Of a DNA stretch of 39,614 bases, positions 16,953 to 24,946 are shown in pieces. Made by a program: the position numbers and the translations under genes. Position 1 is the stretch's first letter; the number at the start of each line of letters is the position of its first letter. This DNA comes from JAFGVL01 sp031553685. GTDB lineage: Bacteria; Bacteroidota; Bacteroidia; Bacteroidales; Paludibacteraceae. The stretch covers positions 1 through 39,614 of the forward strand of contig JAVBLE010000045.1 in NCBI GenBank assembly GCA_031553685.1. Reading direction: 5' to 3'. The notes under the pieces were generated by a model. It saw nothing but the letters and a program-made list of their open reading frames with translations, was not told where the DNA came from and ran no database searches.

Positions 16953-17140
16953 TTTAGTACATGACAAAAAATAAATTTTAATGCTAAAACAATAGAAGCA
17001 TCGTCATGTCGACCAAACGACGAGGCACGAGGAGTGTCGTGGAGACATCGCAAAAGATTTATTAATCAGGCTTCTGCGATTGCGGGTCAAGCCCGCAATG
17101 ACGACACTTTTATTGCTTTTATTTTTTGTCATGTACTAAA
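16953..17140. mobile_element. MITE-like element, copy A, with 9-bp target duplication
   Basis: The 188-bp non-coding element has ends that form a 24-bp perfect inverted repeat when one flanking base each side is included (16952-16975 and 17118-17141). The ends read TTTAGTACATGACAAAAA inward. The direct repeat AATCAGGAT flanks both sides (16944-16952 and 17141-17149), as expected for a target duplication. The interior contains nested palindromes (TGCGGGTCAAGCCCGCA). The core from GAGTGTCGTGGAGACATCGC onward is identical, in reverse, to copy C. Confidence 0.88.
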
Positions 17141-17230
17141 AATCAGGATATAGATTATATACTAATTAATTCAAGTTGCTACTCATGACGAAGTCCTTTT
17201 ATTTTTAGTAACAGGTATTCAAAATTATTT

Positions 17231-19456
17231 ATGAAGGAAAAATACTTTTATATATTATTATTGGTTTTGATTGCTTTCTGTCCGGTTATTTCTTCCCAAA
17301 ATATGGAAAGGAAACCGGGTAACAGCACGCGTCATTTCGTTGGGAGGCAAGGAGTGCGGATGAATACACCTCACTTTAACCGCCGGCAAATGCTACAAGA
17401 AGACAGCATCAACGGAGAGAACAAAGTGGGCGGAATGCGTTTTGCCAAGCAATTCACAGTTGACCTGACGCCCGAAAACTCCGGCGAGTCGTTCGTCAAT
17501 CCGGACAGTTCGATGGTATGGAAATTTGTAGTCAAATCGGACAGCGCGTATTCTATCAACCTGTTTTTCAGTCAATTTCATTTAGCTGCGCTCGATACGG
17601 TTTTTGTGTATAATACTGATAAAACAAGGATCATCAGCCTTACCGAGAAAAATAATTTAAAATCGGGCGTGTTGCCTTTACAGCCGGTTGATGGCGATGA
17701 GCTGACAATTGAATATCGTCGCTCGTCCGTGCTGTCGCCCGACCGGAAATTAAAACTCGGGCAAATAAACCACGCTTACCGCAACCTCAGGGGATTACCA
17801 CTGCCTTTGCTCTCAACCGAAGATATATGCAGCGCACATACTTCGTGCGTCCCCGAGATTGCTCAGTTGAAACAAAGCGTTTGTTTGTTGATTATCAATG
17901 GAAATGTTCTTTGCTCGGGCACTTTGGTCAACAATACCGCGCAAAATGGGAAGCCTTATGTGCTGACTTCGGCCCACTGTTTGGGCGAGAATGATAACGA
18001 TGCTACCCGGATAAGCCGTGTGCCAAGTATTGTGGCTTTTTTTAATTACGAAGCACCCAATTGTACGCCTTCGGTAAAAGGTTCGTTCGAATTTACCATC
18101 GGTGGAGCCACGCTTAAAGCCATGGCAAGCGATATGGATATGCTTTTGGTAGAATTGTCGAGCATGCCGCCCAAAGATTTTCGCCCGTATTATGCCGGTT
18201 GGAATACTGCTACATCACCACTGCCGCCCTTCAGGGGAATTCATCACCCTTTTGGTACGGTAAAGCGCATGGCGCAGGAAAATGAAGCTATTTTTACTTA
18301 TAGTTTATCCGGGTCTCTTATAAATAGCCATTGGAGAGTGGCTCGTTGGGATATCGGGACTACACAACCGGGTTCTTCCGGATCGGGGCTGTTCGATAAA
18401 GACGGGTTGCTGGTAGGAGCGCTTACCGGAGGTAACTCTGTATGTGCAAGTCCAATAAATGATTATTATTATCGAATAAATAAAGCGTGGAGTTATTATT
18501 CGGCTTCCGACAAACAACTCAAAGCATGGCTCGACCCGATAAATTCGGGAACGACTTCTATGAACGGGTTTAATCCGTATGGAAACGACTCGGCAATGCG
18601 TACGAGTAATATGGCTTTTAGCGAAGTGACCGAAAAATCATATCTACAGTCGACCGGCTCGGGTTCTGGCTTAGCTTCCGGACAAAATTCATTGACAGGA
18701 ACAGAATATGCCGAAAAATACAGTATGCAAGAAAATGCATATATTTACGGTGTTTATCTGATGGCGAGCAAAGCCAACGCAAATTACGACCGCTCAAGCC
18801 AAAACAAAATAACTGTGAGGGTTTATACCAAAGATGAAAACGCTGATGCGCCCAAAGATTTATTGGCATCAAAAGTAATTGATTTAAAATCTTTGCAATG
18901 GTCAGCCTCTTCAAGCTCATTTTACTATAGCAACAAAGTAGTTTTGACCGGTTGCGAAAATTACATCCGCTTTGATGTACCGGTGGCTGCCGGAAAAGAC
19001 TTTTTCATCTCGTATGATGTGCCATACACAAACCTTCCTGCGGATAGTTTTGCTATCTTTACGGCGAAAAACAGAACGGCAGGATTGGCTACCGCATACG
19101 CCAAGCAAAACAGTATTTGGAAAACAATGATTGATTTTGCCGGATTGCGCACTTCGCTCTGGGTCGACCCTGTGGTGTCATTCAGTGCTACGAGCGATGT
19201 TACTATTGTGTTGCAAAATCCGGCTGCAACCATTTTCCCCAATCCGGCAACGGACAAAATAATTATCAACTTAAAGGATAGTGTTTTGGACAAAACTACT
19301 GTAGTTTTATTCGATTACATGGGAAAGCGTATTTTGAGTAAAAATATTTTTGAAGATAAAACCGAGATTTCATTGAACGATGTTCCCCATGGAATTTATT
19401 TGTTGAGAATAATAAACGGAAGTAAGACCGAAACGCATAAGATTATAAAACGGTAG
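17231..19456 (+). CDS. Secreted trypsin-fold (lysyl endopeptidase-like) protease with T9SS domain
   Basis: The 741-residue protein has a signal peptide (residues 1-22), a propeptide-like region of about 180 residues and a chymotrypsin-fold domain. The catalytic triad is visible: H249 in LTSAHC, D303 (or D301) in SDMDMLL, and S383 in PGSSGSGLFD. This pattern (GSSGS) is that of the lysyl endopeptidase (Achromobacter protease I) branch of family S1. Several cysteines around the domain (CSAHTSC, SVCLL, LCSG, HC) fit disulfides. After a beta-sandwich region (about 480-650) the C-terminus ends in a type A T9SS sorting domain (FPNPATDKIIINL ... GIYLLRI). Likely an exported peptidase. Lysine specificity cannot be confirmed by eye. 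Confidence 0.88.
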   Translation: MKEKYFYILLLVLIAFCPVISSQNMERKPGNSTRHFVGRQGVRMNTPHFNRRQMLQEDSINGENKVGGMRFAKQFTVDLTPENSGESFVNPDSSMVWKFVVKSDSAYSINLFFSQFHLAALDTVFVYNTDKTRIISLTEKNNLKSGVLPLQPVDGDELTIEYRRSSVLSPDRKLKLGQINHAYRNLRGLPLPLLSTEDICSAHTSCVPEIAQLKQSVCLLIINGNVLCSGTLVNNTAQNGKPYVLTSAHCLGENDNDATRISRVPSIVAFFNYEAPNCTPSVKGSFEFTIGGATLKAMASDMDMLLVELSSMPPKDFRPYYAGWNTATSPLPPFRGIHHPFGTVKRMAQENEAIFTYSLSGSLINSHWRVARWDIGTTQPGSSGSGLFDKDGLLVGALTGGNSVCASPINDYYYRINKAWSYYSASDKQLKAWLDPINSGTTSMNGFNPYGNDSAMRTSNMAFSEVTEKSYLQSTGSGSGLASGQNSLTGTEYAEKYSMQENAYIYGVYLMASKANANYDRSSQNKITVRVYTKDENADAPKDLLASKVIDLKSLQWSASSSSFYYSNKVVLTGCENYIRFDVPVAAGKDFFISYDVPYTNLPADSFAIFTAKNRTAGLATAYAKQNSIWKTMIDFAGLRTSLWVDPVVSFSATSDVTIVLQNPAATIFPNPATDKIIINLKDSVLDKTTVVLFDYMGKRILSKNIFEDKTEISLNDVPHGIYLLRIINGSKTETHKIIKR

Positions 19457-19492
19457 GCAAGACAGGAACATTGTTAGTCTGAAAAAATCGTG

Positions 19493-19500
19493 TAACTTTG
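19493..19500 (+). promoter_or_regulatory. Candidate promoter of third toxin-antitoxin pair
   Basis: TAACTTTG matches the -7 consensus TAnnTTTG and lies 22 bases before the ATG at 19523. A partial -33 box (TTG at about 19471) is at the right distance. It would also serve metF downstream, which has no space for its own promoter. Confidence 0.5.
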
Positions 19501-19522
19501 TTCTTAATTAAAAATCATTGTT

Positions 19523-19681
19523 ATGTTGACAGTACCTTTAAATGAAACGGTAAACCCATTGTCCAAGAAAGTAAAGAAACCGGAAACAAGTATCCCCAAA
19601 GGGTATATGACCGGCGAACAATTTAAGCAAAGTGTATTGAGTAAGCTTGAAAAATTTTATCAAGAAAATGGTTTACTTTAG
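19523..19681 (+). CDS. Small putative antitoxin
   Basis: The ORF encodes 52 residues. The N-terminal half is basic and extended (NPLSKKVKKPETSIPKGYM) and the C-terminal half helical (GEQFKQSVLSKLEKFYQENG). It overlaps the next gene by 14 bp in another frame, has a promoter box just upstream and is of antitoxin size. I do not recognise a named family. The role is inferred from the arrangement. Confidence 0.6.
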   Translation: MLTVPLNETVNPLSKKVKKPETSIPKGYMTGEQFKQSVLSKLEKFYQENGLL

Positions 19682-19976
19682 CACGCAAGCCGACGAAGAT
19701 TTAACAAATATATTGATTGGACTTGCCACATGGGAAAAGCACTTGCTGGAGTGGACTCATGTGGCTGATTATGTAAATGACATTGTAGAATATTGTTATT
19801 CGTTGGATATTGTTTCTTCCCACAACAAAGCTATTTATAAAAATCATACTCAAGATGGCGAATTCGTTTGTTTGTACAAGCGAAATGCAAACACCTCGTG
19901 GTACATTATTTACAACCAAAAAGGTTCTGACATTTTTATTGAGAAAATAACAAATAATCATCTTACTTCTTCTTAA
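19668..19976 (+). CDS. Putative RelE/ParE-superfamily toxin
   Basis: The 102-residue protein starts with the ATG at 19668 inside the preceding small gene. The N-terminus (MVYFSTQADEDLTNILIGL) has the strand-then-helix pattern of ParE/RelE plasmid-stabilisation proteins, which typically begin with a strand and an acidic D-L-x-x-I helix. Later strands (EFVCLYKRNANTSWYIIYNQKGSDIFIEKI) resemble the central sheet. If correct, it would be a gyrase inhibitor or ribosome-dependent nuclease. It ends 13 bp before metF, so the two are likely co-transcribed. Family assignment is tentative. Confidence 0.6.
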   Translation: MVYFSTQADEDLTNILIGLATWEKHLLEWTHVADYVNDIVEYCYSLDIVSSHNKAIYKNHTQDGEFVCLYKRNANTSWYIIYNQKGSDIFIEKITNNHLTSS

Positions 19977-19989
19977 TTTCATAGCATTC

Positions 19990-20946
19990 ATGAGCGTTAT
20001 AGACCTGATAAACCAAAGCAAAACAACCGCATTTTCATTCGAACTCCTGCCGCCATTGAAAGGCACAGGGGTCAATAAACTGTTCCGTCAGATTGATTCC
20101 TTGTTGGAATTCGACCCGAAATACATTAATATCACCACACACCACAGCGAGTTCGTGCATCGCACACTCGACACAGGCGAAGTGATAAAACAAAATATCC
20201 GCAAGCGTCCAGGAACGGTTGCTATTGCGGCAACTATCAAGCAAAAATACAATATCCCGACTGTGCCGCATATTATTTGCGCCGGTTTCTCAAAAGCCGA
20301 AACCGAATACGCACTGGTCGATTTGGAAATACTCGGCATTACCGATTTATTAGTGTTGCAGGGCGACAAAGGCAAACTCGAACCCGACTTTATCCCTGTG
20401 GGCGAAGGACACAACTACGCCAACGAACTGCAAGCCCAAGTAAACCAATACAACCAAGGTTTTTACATCGACGGTAGCGAGATGGCAAATAAGCCCGCTG
20501 TGCCGTTTTCGTGTGCCGTAGCCGGATATCCTGAAAAACACGCCGATGCGCCATCAATGAATTCGGATATTTATTATTTAAAAGAAAAAGTAAAAGCCGG
20601 TGCCGATTACATTGTAACCCAAATGTTTTTCGACAACCGGAAATATTTCGATTTCGTAGCCCGTTGCCGTGCCGAAGGAATTACTGTTCCGATCATTCCG
20701 GGTATCAAACCGGTGGTGTTTATGAACCAGTTAGAAATATTGCCGCGCATTTTCGGGTCGTCTATACCCGAGCCGTTTGCTGCCGAACTCCGCAAATGCA
20801 AGACCGACGATGAGGCAAAACAAGTGGGTATCGAGTGGAATATTCAACAATGCCGGGAATTGATGGCGGCCGGTGTGCCAAGTCTGCATTTCTATACCTT
20901 TATGGCTACCGAAAGTGTGGCTGCCATTGCGAAAGCGATATATTAA
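19990..20946 (+). CDS. metF: Methylenetetrahydrofolate reductase
   Basis: The 318-residue TIM-barrel flavoprotein reduces 5,10-methylene-THF to 5-methyl-THF, the methyl donor for methionine synthase. Family motifs are present: FSFELLPP near the N-terminus (E18 is the expected catalytic acid), HIICAGFSKAETEYALVDLEILGITDLLVLQGD, SCAVAGYPEKHADAP, GADYIVTQMFFD and IPGIKPV, ending in GVPSLHFYTFM. It lies downstream of a small toxin-antitoxin-like pair with a 13-bp gap, and 13 kb from a MetH activation-domain gene that completes the same cycle. No defects are seen. Confidence 0.95.
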   Translation: MSVIDLINQSKTTAFSFELLPPLKGTGVNKLFRQIDSLLEFDPKYINITTHHSEFVHRTLDTGEVIKQNIRKRPGTVAIAATIKQKYNIPTVPHIICAGFSKAETEYALVDLEILGITDLLVLQGDKGKLEPDFIPVGEGHNYANELQAQVNQYNQGFYIDGSEMANKPAVPFSCAVAGYPEKHADAPSMNSDIYYLKEKVKAGADYIVTQMFFDNRKYFDFVARCRAEGITVPIIPGIKPVVFMNQLEILPRIFGSSIPEPFAAELRKCKTDDEAKQVGIEWNIQQCRELMAAGVPSLHFYTFMATESVAAIAKAIY

Positions 20947-20956
20947 CAGCCCCTCT

Positions 20957-20981
20957 AAACCTCCCCCAAGGGGAGGCTTTA
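20957..20981. terminator. CCTCCCC/GGGGAGG hairpin after metF
   Basis: AACCTCCCC and GGGGAGGCTTT pair around a short CAA loop, ending in TTT, 10 bp after the metF stop. It could terminate metF transcription. It also belongs to a group of C-rich palindromes seen at about 27480-27510 and 27607-27640. Confidence 0.55.
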
Positions 20982-21003
20982 ATGTCTTTGAAATTAAAAC
21001 ATT

Positions 21004-21237
21004 ATGTCAGGAATACTTTTTATATTATTGTTTGCCTTTATTATCGCACTGTTTATTTTTGCAGGTGTGGTCAATTTTGTATTGAGCATTCTCAGGGGGA
21101 TATTTTCATTGGGGAGAAACAATAAATCAACCCAACAAAGCACTACTTCGCAAAGCCAATCATCCCGCAAAAAGAATGAAAGCATTTACTTCAACAAAGA
21201 GGAAGCGCTGGATGCCGAATACGAGGAGATTAAATAG
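21004..21237 (+). CDS. Small DUF4834-like membrane protein
   Basis: The 77-residue protein has one or two N-terminal hydrophobic stretches (residues 3-36) followed by a Ser/Gln/Thr-rich polar linker. It ends in an acidic tail, FNKEEALDAEYEEIK. The organisation fits the DUF4834 family of Bacteroidetes, whose members have an N-terminal helix and a Y-E-E-I-K-like tail. Function unknown. It lies between metF and sufS on the same strand. The assignment is by overall look, not by a strong motif. Confidence 0.65.
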   Translation: MSGILFILLFAFIIALFIFAGVVNFVLSILRGIFSLGRNNKSTQQSTTSQSQSSRKKNESIYFNKEEALDAEYEEIK

Positions 21238-21373
21238 ATTTGTTCCATTGAAATGCACAAAACTCCCTACTGAAAAATGTAATTTGCAACGAAAACTCGT
21301 TCCAAAAGTGTGATTTTTCATTGTTTGTTTAGAAAGATGTTGCAATTTTTTGCTATTTTAAACCTAAAAATTT

Positions 21374-22591
21374 ATGCTAAACACAACCCAAATAAGAGCC
21401 GATTTCCCAATTTTGTCCGAAATCATTTACGGCAAACCGCTTGTTTACTTCGACAATGCAGCTACGACGCAAAAACCGCGTTGCGTGGTCGAAAAGATTG
21501 AGGAAGGATATTACCATCGCAATGCCAATATCCACAGGGGAGTACATTATTTAAGCCAGAAAGCTACCGAAGCCCACGAAGAAGCCCGCGAGACTGTGCG
21601 TGGCTTTATCAATGCCCGATCGACTAACGAAATCGTTTTTACCCGTGGCACAACCGAAGCGATTAACCTCGTGGCAAGTTCGTTTGGCGAACTGTGCTCG
21701 GCAGGCGACGAAATTATCGTTACCTGTATGGAGCATCATTCCAATATTGTGCCTTGGCAACTGCTTCGCGAACGAAAAGGTATTGTATTAAAGGTAATTC
21801 CATTCGATGAAAAGGGCGAATTGCGCTTGGACGAACTGGATAAATTGATTTCGCCCAAAACAAAACTGATTGCCTGCACGCATGTTTCTAATGCGTTGGG
21901 GACAGTAAATCCGATAAAACAAATAATTGAAAAAGCCCATGCAAATAATATTCCGGTGTTGATTGATGGAGCGCAATCGGTTCCGCATATTACCATTGAT
22001 GTGCAGGCGTTGGATGCCGACTTTTTTGTTTTCTCGGGGCACAAAGTGTACGGACCAACCGGCATTGGTGTGTTGTATGGCAAAGAAGCGTGGCTCGATA
22101 AACTTCCGCCTTACCAAGGTGGGGGCGAGATGATAGAAAAGGTTACATTCGAAAAAACCACTTTCAATGTATTGCCGTTTAAGTTTGAAGCAGGGACACC
22201 CGACTTTATTGGTTCGACCGCTTTGGCTGAGGCACTGAAATATGTACAAAATATTGGGATAGAAAAAATTGCGGCATACGAGCACGAGTTGCTTCAATAT
22301 GCAACAGAGCAATTGAGCCAATTCGAAAACATCCGTTTCATTGGGCAAGCTGCCGAAAAGAGCGGTGTGGTATCATTCCTTTTGGGAGATATTCATCCGT
22401 ATGATTTGGGTGCTATCCTCGATAAACTGGGCATTGCCGTTCGCACCGGACACCATTGCGCACAACCCGTCATGGATGCTTTTGGTATTGAAGGAACTGC
22501 ACGGGCTTCGTTTGCTCTCTATAATACTAAAGAAGAAATTGATATTTTCATTTCCGGAGTGGAGCGGGCTAAAAAGATGTTTCACCAATAA
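21374..22591 (+). CDS. sufS: Cysteine desulfurase SufS
   Basis: The 405-residue group II cysteine desulfurase is a PLP enzyme. PLP lysine K224 is in FSGHKVYGPTG and the persulfide-forming cysteine C362 is in RTGHHCAQP, a short-loop form typical of SufS. YFDNAATTQKP and RGVHYLSQKAT near the N-terminus are also diagnostic. It mobilises sulfur from cysteine for Fe-S cluster assembly. The partner SufE is the next gene. The scaffold genes sufBCD are not in the window. Confidence 0.96.
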   Translation: MLNTTQIRADFPILSEIIYGKPLVYFDNAATTQKPRCVVEKIEEGYYHRNANIHRGVHYLSQKATEAHEEARETVRGFINARSTNEIVFTRGTTEAINLVASSFGELCSAGDEIIVTCMEHHSNIVPWQLLRERKGIVLKVIPFDEKGELRLDELDKLISPKTKLIACTHVSNALGTVNPIKQIIEKAHANNIPVLIDGAQSVPHITIDVQALDADFFVFSGHKVYGPTGIGVLYGKEAWLDKLPPYQGGGEMIEKVTFEKTTFNVLPFKFEAGTPDFIGSTALAEALKYVQNIGIEKIAAYEHELLQYATEQLSQFENIRFIGQAAEKSGVVSFLLGDIHPYDLGAILDKLGIAVRTGHHCAQPVMDAFGIEGTARASFALYNTKEEIDIFISGVERAKKMFHQ

Positions 22592-22608
22592 GAATAATTG
22601 ACAATTAG

Positions 22609-22658
22609 ACGATTTACTATTTACAATTTAAAAAGATGGAGAAGAAATAGTAAATCGT
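22609..22658. repeat. 14-bp inverted repeat between sufS and sufE
   Basis: ACGATTTACTATTT (22609-22622) and its exact complement (22645-22658) are separated by 22 purine-rich bases. Further copies of CGTAAAT/ATTTAC occur alongside. It is AT-rich and not followed by a T-run, so more likely a dispersed palindromic repeat than a terminator. Confidence 0.8.
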
Positions 22659-22683
22659 AAATGATAAAATCGTAAATTGCAAG

Positions 22684-23103
22684 ATGAGTATTAACGAAAA
22701 ACAAGACGAAATCATTTCCGAATTTGAGTTTCTCGAAGACTGGTTGGACAAATACCAACAGATTATAGATAAAGGAATGGTTGCCAAAAGCCTCGAGCCG
22801 CAATATAAAGTGCCCGAAAATCTGATAGAAGGCTGCCAAAGCAAAGTGTGGGTAGTAGCCGAAATGCGCGATGGGAAGGTGTATTATCAAGCGGAGAGTA
22901 ACACGGACATTGCGGGTGGTATAGCAGCTATGCTCGTAGAGGTGCTGTCGGGGCACACACCGGACGAAATACTTGAGTCCGACCTTTATTTTATTGATAA
23001 AATCGGACTGAAAGAACATCTTTCGCCAACCCGTTCCAACGGCATGCTGGCTATGATGAAGCAAATGCGGCTGTATGCGTTGGCTTTTAAGGCAAAAGGC
23101 TAA
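22684..23103 (+). CDS. sufE: SufE sulfur acceptor protein
   Basis: The 139-residue protein has the SufE fold and the acceptor cysteine C51 in the diagnostic motif EGCQSKVW. SufE takes the persulfide from SufS C362 and passes it to the SufBCD scaffold, raising desulfurase activity. Other conserved parts are SDIAGG-like NTDIAGGIAAML and the C-terminal SPTRSNGMLAMM. It is 92 bp downstream of sufS. Its stop overlaps the ispD stop by 4 bp in convergent orientation, leaving no room for a terminator. Confidence 0.95.
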   Translation: MSINEKQDEIISEFEFLEDWLDKYQQIIDKGMVAKSLEPQYKVPENLIEGCQSKVWVVAEMRDGKVYYQAESNTDIAGGIAAMLVEVLSGHTPDEILESDLYFIDKIGLKEHLSPTRSNGMLAMMKQMRLYALAFKAKG

Positions 23104-23768
23104 TTGTTTTTCAATATTACTTCGGCAATTTGCAGGTCGAACGGAGTGGTTATTTTTATGTTTTCCCTATTCCCATCCACTAAAAATACTTTCTCGCCTA
23201 TGGCTTCGACCACACTTGCTTCGTCGGTAAATTGTGGTGAAAAATCTTGTTCAAAAGCTTTTTTCAGTAAGGATGATTGAAAAACCTGCGGCGTTTGCAC
23301 TAACCGGAATTTTGTTCTGTCAACTGCATTATTTCCGTTTTCATCGACGAAACGAATGCTGTCCACTAATTCGATAACCGGAATTGCGGCACCTTTTTCT
23401 TTTGCCACTACGAAACAGCGATTGATTGTTTCGGTGCTTACAAACGGGCGAACACCATCATGTACAGCTACTAAATTATCGGTTTCAACGGAATAAAGAC
23501 CGTTTTTTACAGAATGAAAACGAGTTTCTCCACCGACTACAATTTGATGATTGAGCGTAAAATCATATTGTTGGCATAAATCTTTCCAAAGTTCAATTTG
23601 GCTTTCAGGCAATACCAAAATCAATTTAATATCTTTATCAGCTTTTTGAAAAGCGAGTAAAGTCCACATCAAAATCGGCTTTCCACCAATATTTAAAAAC
23701 TGTTTAGGTAATTTTGCTTGCATGCGTTCACCCTTTCCTCCGGCTACGATTATGGCATATTTCTTCAT
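23100..23768 (-). CDS. ispD: 2-C-methyl-D-erythritol 4-phosphate cytidylyltransferase
   Basis: The 222-residue nucleotidyltransferase has the N-terminal AIIVAGGKGERM-x-AKLPKQF signature. VHDGVRPFVS and the TPQVF strand are diagnostic for IspD. The closing region DGNRENIKITTPFDLQIAE is also typical. It makes CDP-methylerythritol in the MEP pathway to isoprenoids. The gene overlaps the end of sufE by 4 bp on the opposite strand. Its start is divergent from the SPOR gene, with only 65 bp between them. Confidence 0.95.
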   Translation of the reverse strand: MKKYAIIVAGGKGERMQAKLPKQFLNIGGKPILMWTLLAFQKADKDIKLILVLPESQIELWKDLCQQYDFTLNHQIVVGGETRFHSVKNGLYSVETDNLVAVHDGVRPFVSTETINRCFVVAKEKGAAIPVIELVDSIRFVDENGNNAVDRTKFRLVQTPQVFQSSLLKKAFEQDFSPQFTDEASVVEAIGEKVFLVDGNRENIKITTPFDLQIAEVILKNN

Positions 23769-23807
23769 AAAATCATATATTTCTGCAAATTTAATTATTA
23801 AAATGAA

Positions 23808-23815
23808 TACCTTTG
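23808..23815 (+). promoter_or_regulatory. Promoter box of the SPOR/folE unit
   Basis: TACCTTTG matches TAnnTTTG, so transcription would begin near 23822. This rules against the in-frame TTG at 23813 and supports ATG 23834 as the start of the SPOR gene. The -33 region is poorly matched. Confidence 0.5.
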
Positions 23816-23833
23816 CACATCAAATTTTGGATT

Positions 23834-24298
23834 ATGAGGAAAAAAGTACATATCATCTTGGGGGTACTGTTTGCAGCAGCCATGATTTGTCAGGCAAATA
23901 TTTTTGAGACTTTGAAAAGTGCCCCTGATTCTAATGATGGAACAGTGATTATTCACCAAGATAGCCGCATTGAGAGTTTGATTTATAAAAAGCGTGAATA
24001 TGACTTGAAAACCAAACCGACGACTACTGTTTCGGGGTATCGGGTGCAGGTGTATTCGAGCAACGACCAACGCACGGGGAAAGTTGCGGCATATAAAATT
24101 GAGGAGAAAATTCGTGCGAAGTTCCCAAATTATGGGGTGTATGTGAGTTATATTTCGCCTTTTTGGAAAGTGCGTGTCGGCGATTGTAAGACTACTGCCG
24201 AAGCACAAGCTTTGCGCGAAGAATTGAAAAAGAGTTTTTCGGAATTGCAGCAAGAAACATATATTGTGAAAGACCAAGTTTTGATACCTGAATTTTAA
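23834..24298 (+). CDS. SPOR-domain envelope protein
   Basis: The 154-residue protein has a signal peptide (MRKKVHIILGVLFAAAMICQA). The C-terminal SPOR-like domain (about residues 66-145) reads GYRVQVYSSNDQRTGKVAAYKIEEKI, then YVSYISPFWKVRVGDCKTTAEAQALREELKK. SPOR domains bind glycan strands stripped of stem peptides at division sites; many small Bacteroidetes members are uncharacterised. It precedes folE by 5 bp, forming an apparent two-gene unit whose partners have no evident shared function. Confidence 0.85.
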   Translation: MRKKVHIILGVLFAAAMICQANIFETLKSAPDSNDGTVIIHQDSRIESLIYKKREYDLKTKPTTTVSGYRVQVYSSNDQRTGKVAAYKIEEKIRAKFPNYGVYVSYISPFWKVRVGDCKTTAEAQALREELKKSFSELQQETYIVKDQVLIPEF

Positions 24299-24303
24299 TT
24301 GAA

Positions 24304-24894
24304 ATGAGTGCCATTTTTGCAGAAGATAACGGGAAAAATACCGAAGAAATCGCTGGTTATTATAAAAAAATAATTGAGTTACTGGGTGAAGATGTAAATC
24401 GCGAAGGATTGGAAAAAACCCCAGTCCGTGTAGCGCGCGCTATGGAGTTTTTCACCAAAGGATATTGTACAGACCCGAAAGAGATTATTCGCAGTGCGAT
24501 GTTTAAAGAGGATTACCGCCAAATGGTGATTGTGAAAGATATTGATTTTTATTCGTTGTGCGAACATCACATGCTGCCGTTTTTCGGCAAGGCACATGTG
24601 GCATATATCCCCAATGGATACATTACCGGATTGAGTAAAATTCCCCGTGTTATCGACGCCTTTGCTCGCCGGCTACAAGTGCAGGAGCGATTTACTACAC
24701 AAATAAAAGATTGTATTCAGGAAACTTTAAATCCACTTGGAGTGATGGTAGTTATTGAAGCACAACACATGTGTATGCAAATGCGGGGTGTGGAAAAACA
24801 AAACTCCATTACAACAACTTCCGATTTCACCGGTGCTTTCGAGCATGCCAAAACTCGCGAAGAGTTTGTTGCTCTGATACGAACTACAAAATAA
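24304..24894 (+). CDS. folE: GTP cyclohydrolase I
   Basis: The 196-residue enzyme forms 7,8-dihydroneopterin triphosphate from GTP, the entry to folate (and pterin or queuosine) synthesis. Zinc ligands are visible: C86 and H89 in SLCEHHMLPF, and C157 in EAQHMCMQMRG. The YIPNGYITGLSKIPR and RLQVQERFTTQI motifs are classical type I (FolE1). The gene follows the SPOR gene by 5 bp and ends at a strong bidirectional terminator shared with the DUF4831 gene. Confidence 0.96.
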   Translation: MSAIFAEDNGKNTEEIAGYYKKIIELLGEDVNREGLEKTPVRVARAMEFFTKGYCTDPKEIIRSAMFKEDYRQMVIVKDIDFYSLCEHHMLPFFGKAHVAYIPNGYITGLSKIPRVIDAFARRLQVQERFTTQIKDCIQETLNPLGVMVVIEAQHMCMQMRGVEKQNSITTTSDFTGAFEHAKTREEFVALIRTTK

Positions 24895-24930
24895 AAAAAT
24901 GCGATTGAGGAAAAGCTCAATCGCATTTTT
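24895..24930. terminator. Bidirectional terminator between folE and the DUF4831 gene
   Basis: AAAAATGCGATTGAG and its exact complement form a 15-bp stem with a 6-base GAAAAG loop. A-runs on one side and T-runs on the other suit termination in both directions between convergent genes. Confidence 0.9.
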
Positions 24931-24946
24931 CTTATCATCTTTCCTA

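Noticed and set aside
16953..17140. CRISPR-like or tRNA-like structure
   Set aside because: Repeats are inverted and single, not regularly spaced, and no tRNA arms (T-loop or CCA end) can be drawn.
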